The position numbers and the translations under genes are program-made. This document shows positions 32,116 to 41,654 of a DNA stretch of 46,886 nt, piece after piece. This DNA is from Fluviicola sp. Lineage in GTDB: Bacteria > Bacteroidota > Bacteroidia > Flavobacteriales_D > Crocinitomicaceae. The notes below the pieces were generated by a model that had not been told where the DNA came from, made no database searches, and worked only from the letters and a program-made list of their open reading frames with translations. The DNA is taken from contig NVXU02000032.1 in assembly GCA_002734065.2 (NCBI GenBank), positions 1 to 46,886 on the forward strand, in the 5' to 3' direction. How positions within the stretch are numbered: position 1 is the first letter of the stretch; the number at the start of each line of letters is the position of its first letter.

Positions 32116-34223
32116 CGGTTAATTCAACATGCGTTTTCACAAATGCTACCACAGATGGAGCTACTCAATCATTTCCAGGGTGTGCAGGGAATGCAGACGA
32201 TGATGTATGGTTCACGTTTACAGCAACCAATTCATTGCAGAATATCACCGTTAGTCCGATTGATAATTTAGATCTCGTTTTTCAAGTCTATTCAGGAAAT
32301 TGTGGGTCAACGATGACCCCTCTTTTGTGTGAAGACAATACCTTTGGCGGGCAAGTTGAGCAATCTGACATTGTTGGATTGGTACCTGGTCAACCTTATA
32401 GAATTCGGGTTTATGATTATTACGCTGGCGCTACTGGAGATTTTCAAATCTGCGTAAGTGGAACACCAACACCAACACCAACAAATGATGAACCGTGTAA
32501 TGCGATACAAATGCCTGATGTAACCTCCACATGTCAGTTTTCTCAATTCACAACGGTTGGTTCAACTGCATCTACTGGAACTCCCACTCCATCATCATGT
32601 ATTGGTGGAAGTGGTGCTGCAATTGGAGGGTTTTCGGCAGCATCTCATGATGTTTGGTTTGCCGTTACTGTCCCTTCTTCTGGTAATATTGATGTCACTT
32701 CACAACCAGCTGGTGGAGTCGGTTCTATTTCCGATGGTGTAATGGTACTTTATACAGGCACTTGTGCTGCATTGACCCAGGTTGTTTGCTCTGACGACCA
32801 CAATTATCCAGGAGCTCCAAGCGATTTACTTCCCTTTATTTCTGCATCAGGATTGACCCCTGGCTCTACTGTTTACATTCGATATTTTGGATTTGGTTCT
32901 TCTTCTGGCACATTCGGTATTTGCGTTTCTACCGCTACCAATGATGACTGTGTTAACGCATTGTATATCTGTGACCTTAATGGATACAGCGCTTCAACAA
33001 GTGCATCTTACACTGAAGACAGACCCGGAACAGGTGCTGGACAAATGTTTGCCAACAATGAAAATGCTGCTGGGGTAAATCAACCTAACGGAATTGATAC
33101 TGGCGGCCCATTTGGAGATGGCAACCCCTGGGATGCAAGCTATAGTTTTACAGGTTCTCCTGCATTAGACGTGAACATAGATAATAACAGTTGGATTGAA
33201 TTCACTGCATCTGCAACAACAGCAACTTTAGGCGTGCAAGTGTTTGATTGCTTCACCAACTCAGGAATTCAAATGCAGGTATTCTCTAATAATAATTGCG
33301 ACAACTTCGTGCCTGTGTCCAACTTTGAAGAAAGTAATACCGGTTTTACGATTACAGCAGTTGGTTTAACTGTTGGTAGTAATTATCTATTAATGGTAGA
33401 TGGATTTGCAGGGGACATTTGCAACTACACTATTACGGCACAATCTGGAGTTCAATTTCCAGATATCGATACCGTATTAAATTGCCTCGGCGGCACAATC
33501 GATTTAATTGCTCCTTCAGGTGCAAGTTCTTATTTCTGGCCGCATTCTGGAGAAACGACAGCTACTGTTACAGTAACTCCTGCTATTACCGAAAATTATT
33601 CCGTAGAGGTTACGGGACTTTGTGACTACAAGCAAACATTGACTGTAACAGTTGGCGCTAACACTTGCTCCCCCTTACCTGTAGAGTTGCTTTTCTTTAA
33701 TATTAACAGAATAAATGAACGTAATATTGGAATCCATTGGGCGACAAATTCAGAAATTAACTCCGATTATTTTGAAGTAGAAAGAAGTAGCAATGGCAGT
33801 GCATTCTCGCCTATTTTAAAGCAAGATGCAGCGGGTAATTCTATACAGGTCATCAACTATAATGACAACGATTCTTCGCCATTGAAAGAAACCTCATACT
33901 ACCGTTTAAAACAAGTCGATTTTGACGGTGCTTTTACCTACTCAAATGTTCTTCGATTGGATAACTCATCAGTAGAATATAAGGTTTATCCTAATCCTTC
34001 TTCGGGTGTGCTAAGCATCAATTTAAGTTCTAAAAAGGCGAAAGAATCAACCTTATTTGTTTACAACAACCTGGGACAAGTGGTTTATGAAGAAGTTTTA
34101 TCGATTTCAAAAGGAAATTCTACTTACACCTTTGATTTGTCTGATGTGAAGAGAGGTTTGTACCAGTTAAAAGTGATAGAAGAAGATGGTTCTTTCGAGC
34201 AGCAGAAGATTATTCTGGATTAG
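32055..34223 (+). CDS. C-terminal part of the same T9SS surface protein
   Basis: The frame gives 722 residues counted from a TTG that is not a real start. It begins NPPPPPPVNNLCG and carries a second repeat domain (GATQSFPGCAGNADDDVWFT, 45% or more like the one in the upstream frame), a linker PTPTPTN, two further beta-sandwich domains, and an Ig-like domain (about 470-540). A PVELLFFN-type Fn3-like domain (about 543-640) follows, then a type A sorting domain (YKVYPNPSSGVLSI, KRGLYQLKVI). It has no signal peptide of its own, so in the present reading it cannot be exported unless the C tract changes length. Confidence 0.78.
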   Translation: MFNPPPPPPVNNLCGSPTSLTVNSTCVFTNATTDGATQSFPGCAGNADDDVWFTFTATNSLQNITVSPIDNLDLVFQVYSGNCGSTMTPLLCEDNTFGGQVEQSDIVGLVPGQPYRIRVYDYYAGATGDFQICVSGTPTPTPTNDEPCNAIQMPDVTSTCQFSQFTTVGSTASTGTPTPSSCIGGSGAAIGGFSAASHDVWFAVTVPSSGNIDVTSQPAGGVGSISDGVMVLYTGTCAALTQVVCSDDHNYPGAPSDLLPFISASGLTPGSTVYIRYFGFGSSSGTFGICVSTATNDDCVNALYICDLNGYSASTSASYTEDRPGTGAGQMFANNENAAGVNQPNGIDTGGPFGDGNPWDASYSFTGSPALDVNIDNNSWIEFTASATTATLGVQVFDCFTNSGIQMQVFSNNNCDNFVPVSNFEESNTGFTITAVGLTVGSNYLLMVDGFAGDICNYTITAQSGVQFPDIDTVLNCLGGTIDLIAPSGASSYFWPHSGETTATVTVTPAITENYSVEVTGLCDYKQTLTVTVGANTCSPLPVELLFFNINRINERNIGIHWATNSEINSDYFEVERSSNGSAFSPILKQDAAGNSIQVINYNDNDSSPLKETSYYRLKQVDFDGAFTYSNVLRLDNSSVEYKVYPNPSSGVLSINLSSKKAKESTLFVYNNLGQVVYEEVLSISKGNSTYTFDLSDVKRGLYQLKVIEEDGSFEQQKIILD
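32063..32071 (+). repeat. Nine-base cytosine tract at a frameshift
   Basis: Nine C followed by accaccacca. With 9 C the upstream frame ends at 32115; with 10 or 7 C it continues as TPPPPPPV and then NNLCG into the downstream frame. It could be a phase-variable homopolymer, a true mutation or a sequencing or assembly error. Confidence 0.85.
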
Positions 34224-34433
34224 ATACAATTCGAGTGTCTTTTCAAAAATATTAAATCAAAAATGAACCTGCCAAGCATAGTTTAATCTCTCATTACAAA
34301 GTCATAGTCCACCAGGAAAGTCAATACAGTGAGTATCTGCGAGCAATTGCAAATATCCGGTTATGAATACTAGGTCTTAATTACTTTTTTTTATTAAATT
34401 TATACTCGGTATTTACTACTTATTGAAAACATT

Positions 34434-35582
34434 ATGATTAAACATCTACTTAGTTCATTTATTATATTTACTTCAATCGCTGCACATTCACAATACTGCA
34501 TGACGGCTGGACCAAGTTCGGGCATCGACTCAAATTTAGAATCATTAACATTAGTCGGTTCAACAGGTTCAATTTCTTATACCGGATGTTCAGGAACTAC
34601 AGGAATAATTGGACTTGAAGAACAATTAGGCTCTACGGTTTATATAGACGCTGGTAATAACTATAATCTAAACCTTCAATTTGGCACATGCGGTGGTAAT
34701 TATTCTGGAGTTGGAGAAGCTTGGATTGATTTCAATTTAGATGGCATTTTCTCACCATCGGAATCTATAGGTACTTGGACAGGAATTCCTCCAACGGCCG
34801 CCAGTATTTTTAACTTTTTAGTTCCAGGAGGAGCACAAACAGGACAATCTAGACTGAGAGTTATTCAGCGTGAAGCAAGTTCATTACCAATAGACCCTTG
34901 CGCATCTTTTACATGGGGGTCTGCAACCGACTTTAGTGTTTACATACAAAATGGAGTTGATTGCTCCGCTTACATTGGAGATGACACCACTTCACCTCGA
35001 CTGGTTACAAGTTTGCCTTACTCAGAAAATTACAACAACTCACTTTGTTATAGTAATCAGAATCCTGTTTATAGTTCACCTGATGTCTATTACTTGATTA
35101 CCGGTTTAAATTCAGTTCCCAGTATTGAAGTGTCGTTATGCGGTTCAGCTTTTGATACCTTTTTATCAATTATGAAAACCAATGGAGATATCATAGCGAT
35201 CAATGATGATCACGTCGATTGTGGGAGTCAATCTAAGATTGCAATTTCAACAGGAAACAATGACTCATTGTATGTTATTGTTGAAGGGTGGAATACAAAT
35301 TCAGGAGCATATACAATATCAATAAATGAAGTGAGCCTTTCAATTAATGAGCTTACAATCTACAATCCAACCATCTATCCTAACCCAACAAAGGATTTTT
35401 TCACTTTGGGTGAAAATTTCAATGGTGAAATAAACATCTACAATTCAGAATCTAAATTATTATTAAATCAGAATGTAACAGCAGGTGAATTAATTGATGT
35501 TACAAAATTTAACTCCGGCTTCTACTACATCACTTTAGGCAGTAAACAAGGAATTATTACTAAGAAATTAATCATCCACTAA
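34434..35582 (+). CDS. Secreted GEVED-domain protein with T9SS sorting domain
   Basis: The protein has 382 residues. The signal peptide is MIKHLLSSFIIFTSIAAHS. A GEVED domain occupies about 20-165 (YCMTAGPSSGIDSNLESL, AWIDFNLDGIFSPSES). A second, PPC-like beta domain (about 180-300, DVYYLITGLNSV, SLCGSAFDTFLSIM) precedes a type A sorting domain (TIYPNPTKDFFTL, FNSGFYYITL). It is the first gene of a tight cluster: its TAA overlaps the ATG of the first Kelch gene by one base. Confidence 0.83.
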   Translation: MIKHLLSSFIIFTSIAAHSQYCMTAGPSSGIDSNLESLTLVGSTGSISYTGCSGTTGIIGLEEQLGSTVYIDAGNNYNLNLQFGTCGGNYSGVGEAWIDFNLDGIFSPSESIGTWTGIPPTAASIFNFLVPGGAQTGQSRLRVIQREASSLPIDPCASFTWGSATDFSVYIQNGVDCSAYIGDDTTSPRLVTSLPYSENYNNSLCYSNQNPVYSSPDVYYLITGLNSVPSIEVSLCGSAFDTFLSIMKTNGDIIAINDDHVDCGSQSKIAISTGNNDSLYVIVEGWNTNSGAYTISINEVSLSINELTIYNPTIYPNPTKDFFTLGENFNGEINIYNSESKLLLNQNVTAGELIDVTKFNSGFYYITLGSKQGIITKKLIIH

Positions 35583-36748
35583 TGAAAATTTTCAAGAACT
35601 TACTAGTGATTTCATTGACACTAACAAGTGCTTTCTCATTTGCATCTTCAAGCTGGCAACAACTAGCAAATTTTGGGGCTGAAGGAAGACATCGAGCAGC
35701 ATCAATGTCAATTGGAAACAAAGGATACATGGGAATTGGTCATTATAATGGCACGGGTACTAACATTGTTAAATCTGATTGGTGGGAATATGATCCAGCG
35801 ACAAATTCTTGGGCTCAAAAGGCTGACTTTATTGGAAACGGAGGAAATGGCAACTACGCGGTGTTAACCTTTAGCATGGAAAATTCCTCAGTTGGATACC
35901 TAGGAGGTGGCCAATTAGGTACAGGCAAAGAGTTTTATAAATACTCGCCTGCCACCAACACTTGGACCCCAGTTGCTAATATTCCTTTAACCACTGAAAA
36001 CACCAAAGGTTTTACCATCGGAAATAGCGGATATTATATTAATGGATCAAATCTTTGGAAATATGATGCTTTGGCAAACTCTTGGTCAAATTTAGGGAGC
36101 GTTCCTTTTTCCGTAAACTTATGGAATTCTGCCTTCGCAATTAACGGTAAAGGATACATTAAAACAGGGTTTAGCCTTTGGGAATATAAACCTCTTACCA
36201 ATCAATGGATTTCCAGAACACCTTTTCCCGGTTTAGCATCAAGTGCTTCGGTTGCTTTTACTCAGAATGGCAAAGGCTATATCGTTGGCGGTTATGTTGG
36301 AAGTTTATCCAATGTCAATTCAGAAGTATGGGAATTTGACCCAGGGTTAAATCAATGGTTTTTGAGTGTAGAGTTCCCTGGAACAAGTAGAAGATTTGCT
36401 AATGGTTTTAACATCGGTAATCGAGCATTTTTTGGAATAGGAACGAATGGAACTAACTTCAATGATTTTTGGGAATTTGATGCAATTGCAGGGGTAAATG
36501 ATATTGACCTAGACATTACGGTTAACGCTTTTCCAAATCCTGTGGTTGATGTTGTTCATTTTAAAACATCAGGTATAACAATTGGGAAAATTATTCTTTT
36601 TAATTCTATCGGTCAAATCATTGATGAAGTTCCAATTGTTAATTCTAAAGCAATTTATAGTCGTCAAACTTCTAGCCCAGGTGTTTATTACTACCAAATA
36701 GAATCAAATGGAGAGATGATTTATCAAAATAAACTTATTTTTCAATAA
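35582..36748 (+). CDS. Secreted Kelch-repeat protein with T9SS sorting domain (1 of 3)
   Basis: The protein has 388 residues. The signal peptide ends near FAFASS (about residue 22). About six Kelch-like blades of 45-50 residues follow, each with a GKGYI- or GNKGYMG-type strand and an EYDPATNSWAQKA-type strand. The sorting domain is short (NAFPNPVVDVVHF, SPGVYYYQIE). Such propellers bind sugars or proteins at the cell surface. It overlaps the GEVED gene by one base and is followed by the second Kelch gene after 2 bp. Confidence 0.85.
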   Translation: MKIFKNLLVISLTLTSAFSFASSSWQQLANFGAEGRHRAASMSIGNKGYMGIGHYNGTGTNIVKSDWWEYDPATNSWAQKADFIGNGGNGNYAVLTFSMENSSVGYLGGGQLGTGKEFYKYSPATNTWTPVANIPLTTENTKGFTIGNSGYYINGSNLWKYDALANSWSNLGSVPFSVNLWNSAFAINGKGYIKTGFSLWEYKPLTNQWISRTPFPGLASSASVAFTQNGKGYIVGGYVGSLSNVNSEVWEFDPGLNQWFLSVEFPGTSRRFANGFNIGNRAFFGIGTNGTNFNDFWEFDAIAGVNDIDLDITVNAFPNPVVDVVHFKTSGITIGKIILFNSIGQIIDEVPIVNSKAIYSRQTSSPGVYYYQIESNGEMIYQNKLIFQ

Positions 36749-36750
36749 AT

Positions 36751-37974
36751 ATGAAAGCCTTTTTAACTCTACTAATATTCTTTATCTGCTCATTGAGTTT
36801 TTCGCAAACAGGAAATTTTTGGACACGAAAGTCTAATTTTGGCTCAGACACAACAACCAATGGATTAAAACGAGAAAGAGCTGTAGGTTTTGCCATTGGC
36901 AACTATGGATATATAGGGACAGGTATTGATACGGCAGAAGTCGTGCACAATGATTTCTGGAAATATGATCCTGCAACTGATGCTTGGACGCAAGTTGCAA
37001 CTTTGCCAGGTTCGGTAAGAAGAAATGCTTTTTCATTCACAATCGGAAATAATGGGTATGTTGGAACAGGAATTAACACGGTTAACTCGTCTGATGTCGG
37101 ATCACAAATACTCGGTGATTTATGGCAATACAATTCCCTTTTTAACATTTGGACCCAAAAAACTCCATTTCCGACACCTGGTGGCATCTATTTTGCTACT
37201 GCTTTTAGCATTGATTCGAAAGGTTACGTATGCGGTGGAAAAATGGGTCCCAATTTTTATTCTAATAAACTTTGGGAATACAAAGAGTCTATAGATGCTT
37301 GGGCTGAATTACAAAATTTTCCAGGAGGAGTTCGCTATAAAATGGCCAGTTTCTCAATTGGATTTAAAGCTTATGTCGGGCTAGGTGCAGACCAAGATAT
37401 GTACAATAACGATATCTGGGAATTTAGTGCCATCACAAATTCATGGACGCAGGCAGCATCACTTCCATCCAGTGAAAGAGCAGACGTTGCTACTTTTACT
37501 ATCGGCCAAAAAGGATTTATATGTATGGGAACGAATGGAGGGAACTTAGATGATTTATGGGAGTACGACCCTTATCAGGACGACTGGACTCCGAAAGCTA
37601 ATTTTGGCGGGTCAAGAAGAAAAGGGGCCGTAGGATTTAGTATTAATGGTAAAGGATACGTCGGAACGGGAAAAGGGAATTCTGGAAAAAAAGCCTCATT
37701 CTATGAATACACCCCTTCCTCTGTTTTAGGTATAGAAGAACTTGAGGCAAATATTACAGTTTACCCAAACCCTGTCACAAATAATTTGAATTTATCAACT
37801 AACTCTAATGAAATAGAGAAAATCGATATCTATTCTCTAGATGGAAAAATTATTCTCTCAGAAAAGTTGACCTCAAAGATAGACGTCTCTTTTTTGAACT
37901 CAGGTGTCTATATTTTAGCGGCAATGAATTCTAATGGACAAATTATTTCCCAACAAAAAATAATAAAGCAATAA
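36751..37974 (+). CDS. Secreted Kelch-repeat protein with T9SS sorting domain (2 of 3)
   Basis: The protein has 407 residues. Signal peptide MKAFLTLLIFFICSLSFSQ. About six Kelch blades follow (NYGYIGTGIDTAEVV, DFWKYDPATDAWTQVATLPG, KGFICMGTNGGNLDDLWEYD). Type A sorting domain from about 325 (ITVYPNPVTNNLNL, LNSGVYILAAM). It is clearly a paralogue of its two neighbours, though not a recent copy, since blades differ in detail. The spacing of 2 bp and 11 bp to the neighbours supports co-transcription. Confidence 0.86.
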   Translation: MKAFLTLLIFFICSLSFSQTGNFWTRKSNFGSDTTTNGLKRERAVGFAIGNYGYIGTGIDTAEVVHNDFWKYDPATDAWTQVATLPGSVRRNAFSFTIGNNGYVGTGINTVNSSDVGSQILGDLWQYNSLFNIWTQKTPFPTPGGIYFATAFSIDSKGYVCGGKMGPNFYSNKLWEYKESIDAWAELQNFPGGVRYKMASFSIGFKAYVGLGADQDMYNNDIWEFSAITNSWTQAASLPSSERADVATFTIGQKGFICMGTNGGNLDDLWEYDPYQDDWTPKANFGGSRRKGAVGFSINGKGYVGTGKGNSGKKASFYEYTPSSVLGIEELEANITVYPNPVTNNLNLSTNSNEIEKIDIYSLDGKIILSEKLTSKIDVSFLNSGVYILAAMNSNGQIISQQKIIKQ

Positions 37975-37985
37975 CAATTTTGACA

Positions 37986-39191
37986 ATGAAAAATCTAATT
38001 GTACTCTTATTTATTAGTAGTCATTTATTCTCCTATTCTCAAGACCAATGGATAATAAAAGATTCAATTAATGGTGCGCCTAGATCAGCTGCTGCCAGTT
38101 TTGTTGCCAATGGTGAAGGATTTATAGTAACTGGACTTGACGACTCAGGATTTAGGCGAAAAAATTATTCTTATACCTATTGGCAAGATGACTGGGACAG
38201 CGAACCATCATTAGGTGGATTAAATGGAGGAGGATTAGCTAGAGGGTCCGCTTCAGGATTTAGCATTGGAACCAAAGGATATATCTGTCTAGGACAAACG
38301 GCAACAGGACCATTTATGAGAGATTTATGGGAATATGACGCTATTACGAAAGTTTGGACTCAAAAAGCTGACTTTATTGGTGAAGCAAGACGCTCTGCAG
38401 TTGCTTTTACGATTAATGGTCTTGCATTTGTGGGAACAGGCATCTCCATTAACGGTTTGAAAAAAGACATGTACAAGTACAATTCTTTTACTAATTCTTG
38501 GATACAAATGAATGATTTTGGAGGTTCTGCCCGCCAACAAGCAGTTGGTTTCTCAATGGATAACCTTGGTTATATTGGAACGGGAGATGATGGTGTTTAC
38601 AAAAATGATTTTTGGCAATACAATATAGCTTCAGATTCATGGATACAGAAAGCAAATATGCCTGGTACTGCGAGAAAAGGAGCTGTGGGTTGGGGAATCT
38701 TTCCAACAGCCTTTATTTGTACTGGTGAAGACATTAATTTCGTTTATACGAAGGACTTGTGGGAATACAACTACTTTACGGATAGTTGGGCGCAAAGAGC
38801 AGATTATATAGGGCCTGGAAGATCTAACGCAATAGCGTTTGTAATTCAAGAAGTGGCTTTTGTCGGATCAGGTTATAATGGGGTGTTTCTAGATGATTTA
38901 TATGCATATAGACGTATAGTCGGGCTCGAAGAACAAGAAAAATACTCCTCCACTTCTATTTATCCAAATCCAGTAGAATCTGAGTTTAACATCAAAGTGA
39001 ACCCAAAAGATTTAAGTCTTGAATTATTCTCAATTGAAGGAAAGAATGTGACAAGTAATCTTGTGATAAACCAAACATCACATGGATTTAATGTGACTCG
39101 AAAAAATTTAAGGCCAGGGACTTATATTGTGCTATTAAATCATAAAGAACTGGGTAATGTTTACCAAAGTAAACTTATCTTTGCTCAATGA
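37986..39191 (+). CDS. Secreted Kelch-repeat protein with T9SS sorting domain (3 of 3)
   Basis: The protein has 401 residues from the ATG at 37986; a TTG two codons upstream is less likely. Signal peptide MKNLIVLLFISSHLFSYSQ. About six Kelch blades (TKGYICLGQTATGPFMRDLW, YDAITKVWTQKADFIGEARR, NLGYIGTGDDGVYKNDFW), then a type A sorting domain (STSIYPNPVESEFNI, LRPGTYIVLL). Its TGA overlaps the ATG of the DUF4907 lipoprotein (ATGA), so the two are coupled. Confidence 0.86.
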   Translation: MKNLIVLLFISSHLFSYSQDQWIIKDSINGAPRSAAASFVANGEGFIVTGLDDSGFRRKNYSYTYWQDDWDSEPSLGGLNGGGLARGSASGFSIGTKGYICLGQTATGPFMRDLWEYDAITKVWTQKADFIGEARRSAVAFTINGLAFVGTGISINGLKKDMYKYNSFTNSWIQMNDFGGSARQQAVGFSMDNLGYIGTGDDGVYKNDFWQYNIASDSWIQKANMPGTARKGAVGWGIFPTAFICTGEDINFVYTKDLWEYNYFTDSWAQRADYIGPGRSNAIAFVIQEVAFVGSGYNGVFLDDLYAYRRIVGLEEQEKYSSTSIYPNPVESEFNIKVNPKDLSLELFSIEGKNVTSNLVINQTSHGFNVTRKNLRPGTYIVLLNHKELGNVYQSKLIFAQ

Positions 39192-39550
39192 TTAGGTATT
39201 TAATTCCTTTTGTTTTTTTAGTAGGATGTTCCAATGATGTTAAAGAAAACATTACTCCTCCTAAAAAAGACACAATCCCACAAGTGATTGTAGAACCCCA
39301 AAAAACTGACTCTGGATATAAATACAAAGTTGTTTTTGAAGAAAATAATGGCTGGGGATACCAGATATTTGAAGGAGATAAAATGCTTATTAATCAAATG
39401 CACATACCGGCAATTCAAGGCTTGCAAAGTTTCTCAACGGAAGAAAAAGCAAGAATAACTGCTGAATTTATCCTTCTACAAGTTGAGCAAGGTAACTTCC
39501 CCCCTACTGTTACAAAAGAAACTTTAGATAGTTTAGGTGTTCTTAATTAA
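39188..39550 (+). CDS. DUF4907 family lipoprotein
   Basis: The protein has 120 residues. Lipobox FLVGC with Cys14 after a short signal peptide. The mature domain matches DUF4907: GWGYQIFEGDKMLINQMHIP, AIQGLQSFSTEEKARITAEF and the closing NFPPTVTKETLDSLGV. The family is found in Bacteroidota beside Kelch proteins, and here it overlaps the third Kelch gene by 4 bp. A role in holding or handling the secreted Kelch proteins at the membrane is a guess from this context. Confidence 0.8.
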   Translation: MIRYLIPFVFLVGCSNDVKENITPPKKDTIPQVIVEPQKTDSGYKYKVVFEENNGWGYQIFEGDKMLINQMHIPAIQGLQSFSTEEKARITAEFILLQVEQGNFPPTVTKETLDSLGVLN

Positions 39551-39556
39551 TCAACC

Positions 39557-40189
39557 ATGCACAAAATTATCCAAGACCTCAACTGGCGATACGCAACAAA
39601 GAAATTTGATTCTTCTAAAAAAATCAGCCCAGAAGATTTTGACATCATCAAAGAATCACTGCGATTGGTCCCCTCTTCTTATGGATTACAACCTCTAAAA
39701 TTCATCATTGTAGAATCACAGTACACTCGGGAAGACCTTGCCAGCGCTACTTACGGGCAATTGCAAGTAGTTGAAGCATCCCACCTCATTGTTATTTGTT
39801 GCGCCACCAACATTGGAGAAAAAGAAGTTGATTGCCACATTGAGAACCTCGCCAACACTCGAGATTTAGCACTCGAAGAAGTAAGTGGTTACGGCAGATT
39901 CATGAAGCAAACGATTTCAAAAATGTCTGCCGAAGAAAAGCTCAGCTGGAATTGCAAACAAGCGTACATTGCCTTAGGTCAGTTACTTCACACCTGCGCC
40001 AACCTCCGAATTGATGCTACTCCAATGGAAGGTTTCGACCCAAAAGCTTATGCTGAAATATTGGGCATTAACACCGAAGAATATTCTCCCATTTTACTCT
40101 GCCCAATCGGATATCGTGATGAAGAAGATGCAACACAGCACCTAAAAAAAGTACGAAAAAGTCAATCTGTGATATTTGAAGTGAAATAA
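39557..40189 (+). CDS. Nitroreductase-family NAD(P)H oxidoreductase
   Basis: The protein has 210 residues, a full-length NfsB-type flavoprotein binding FMN as a dimer. It starts with DLNWRYATKKFDSSKKI (family FMN-binding Arg and Lys). The central SLRLVPSSYGLQPLKFIIV places Ser residues at the flavin, and the C-terminal half has IALGQLLHTCANLRIDATPMEGFDP and CPIGYRDEED. It reduces quinones or nitro compounds with NAD(P)H. It begins 6 bp after the DUF4907 gene, but its role suggests a separate function. Confidence 0.9.
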   Translation: MHKIIQDLNWRYATKKFDSSKKISPEDFDIIKESLRLVPSSYGLQPLKFIIVESQYTREDLASATYGQLQVVEASHLIVICCATNIGEKEVDCHIENLANTRDLALEEVSGYGRFMKQTISKMSAEEKLSWNCKQAYIALGQLLHTCANLRIDATPMEGFDPKAYAEILGINTEEYSPILLCPIGYRDEEDATQHLKKVRKSQSVIFEVK

Positions 40190-40219
40190 GAAATGCCGTT
40201 TCAACTGAAACGACATTTC
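40190..40219. terminator. Bidirectional terminator hairpin
   Basis: Arms 40190-40203 and 40206-40219 pair at 13 of 14 positions around a 2-base loop (core CGTTTCA/TGAAACG). It lies between the convergent nitroreductase and creD genes, right at the nitroreductase stop. Only a short T run follows on each side. Confidence 0.7.
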
Positions 40220-40235
40220 TTTGCTTACAAATTCG

Positions 40236-41567
40236 CTAATCAATTTTTTGCTCCACATCTTTCTCTTCCTTGAGACTAAACCAATCCACTCTTCTGGAAA
40301 AGTACATGGTCACAGCAAGGATTAAAAATATACCTAGACTTCCAAAAAGCAAAGCATAGTCTTGCATTTGAATGATGATGAAAATGAATCCATAAAGAAT
40401 CGTTAGAATGGATGCTGTCATTGCAGCAAGTCCCCATGATTTAAGAATAGACCGGCAATACATAAAAATCAATAGAATGGTCATAATTGCTGCAAGAATG
40501 TAAGCGGTATCAAAGTACATTTGCTCACTAAACGCTAACATCAGGACATAAAATAGAATCAAGGCAATCCCAACAAGAATATATTGAATTGGATGAATTA
40601 ATACTCGATTTAGTATTTCTACGAAGAAAAAAACCAAATAGGTAAGAACAATAAACAGGATAGCGTATTTTGCTACTCGCATTGATTTTTGATAAACATC
40701 GACTGGCAATCTTAAATCAACCCCAAATTCAGATCCGCGGACAGAATTTTTAGTTCCTACCCATGATTGAGGAAAATTTCTATTCAAATGCAAAATTTTC
40801 CAATTGGCCGTAAATCCATCCTTTGAAATCTTCCTGTTCTCTGGTAAAAAAGAACCATTAAAACTGGGTTCTGACCAAGGAGAAGTCAAGTTAACTTTAG
40901 TTACTTTACCAATTGGAGTAAACGACAGGCTTGCGCTTCCGTTCAACGATAAATCAAAACTAAAATCTAATTTTTCGGGCATTTTAGACAAAGGATATCG
41001 AATATGCAATCCCGATGAAACAAGATCCGTTGAAAGCAATCCGGGATTACACATCACGGAAGAATCATTGACCTTGATTTGCACTTGGTCAGTTATCCCT
41101 TTTAAATCAGAAATTCCGATGGTAATAAACGCTTTGTCCAATTGAAGGTTGTCTTCGTTTAGATTAAAATCATCGAATTTATAATCGTCAAAGTGACCTG
41201 TTATTTTTAAGTCAGAACCGTAAACAACAACCTCGAAAATTCCTCGTTTTCTAGTTTCTGGATTTACTTCTCCGTTGATTTCAAGCTGCTCGGGCAGAAT
41301 GTGATAATAATGTTTGTTCACAACCTCCTTGTAAGTTCCGTCAGTATCCTCAACTTGCTTCCTTGTTACATACGGAATCGTGAGAATAGGGCCTGTAATC
41401 GATTGTTCTCTCGCGTGTTTAGAGCTTACTTCATCAATGGCTTCGGTTTGTCTTTGCGCCCTTTCATAAATCAAATTTTGAACCATATAGGCTGGAATTA
41501 ACAACAAGAGAATAAGAACGAGAATCATTCCCATCTTAAAAAATACATTTTGAAATAGCTCTTTCAT
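40236..41567 (-). CDS. creD: CreD-family inner membrane protein
   Basis: The protein has 443 residues. One membrane helix near the N-terminus (11-30), a periplasmic domain of about 270 residues starting ERAQRQTEAIDEVSSKHARE with GPILTIPYV, and a cluster of five or so helices at the C-terminus (about 300-430). This is the CreD/cell envelope integrity architecture. In gammaproteobacteria CreD is induced by the CreBC system, but no such regulators are present here. It is convergent with the nitroreductase across a hairpin. Confidence 0.9.
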   Translation of the reverse strand: MKELFQNVFFKMGMILVLILLLLIPAYMVQNLIYERAQRQTEAIDEVSSKHAREQSITGPILTIPYVTRKQVEDTDGTYKEVVNKHYYHILPEQLEINGEVNPETRKRGIFEVVVYGSDLKITGHFDDYKFDDFNLNEDNLQLDKAFITIGISDLKGITDQVQIKVNDSSVMCNPGLLSTDLVSSGLHIRYPLSKMPEKLDFSFDLSLNGSASLSFTPIGKVTKVNLTSPWSEPSFNGSFLPENRKISKDGFTANWKILHLNRNFPQSWVGTKNSVRGSEFGVDLRLPVDVYQKSMRVAKYAILFIVLTYLVFFFVEILNRVLIHPIQYILVGIALILFYVLMLAFSEQMYFDTAYILAAIMTILLIFMYCRSILKSWGLAAMTASILTILYGFIFIIIQMQDYALLFGSLGIFLILAVTMYFSRRVDWFSLKEEKDVEQKID

Positions 41568-41654
41568 AAAAATTTGTTTTTGATTTCTATGAACAACGAC
41601 TACATAGTGCGTTAATTTCCTTTGATTCGTTTTTTTAACTTCATTTAACTTTTG

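Noticed and set aside
32462-32485. caccaa hexamer run as a phase-variation tract
   Set aside because: It has a period of six, so changes would keep the frame; it simply encodes the Pro-Thr linker.
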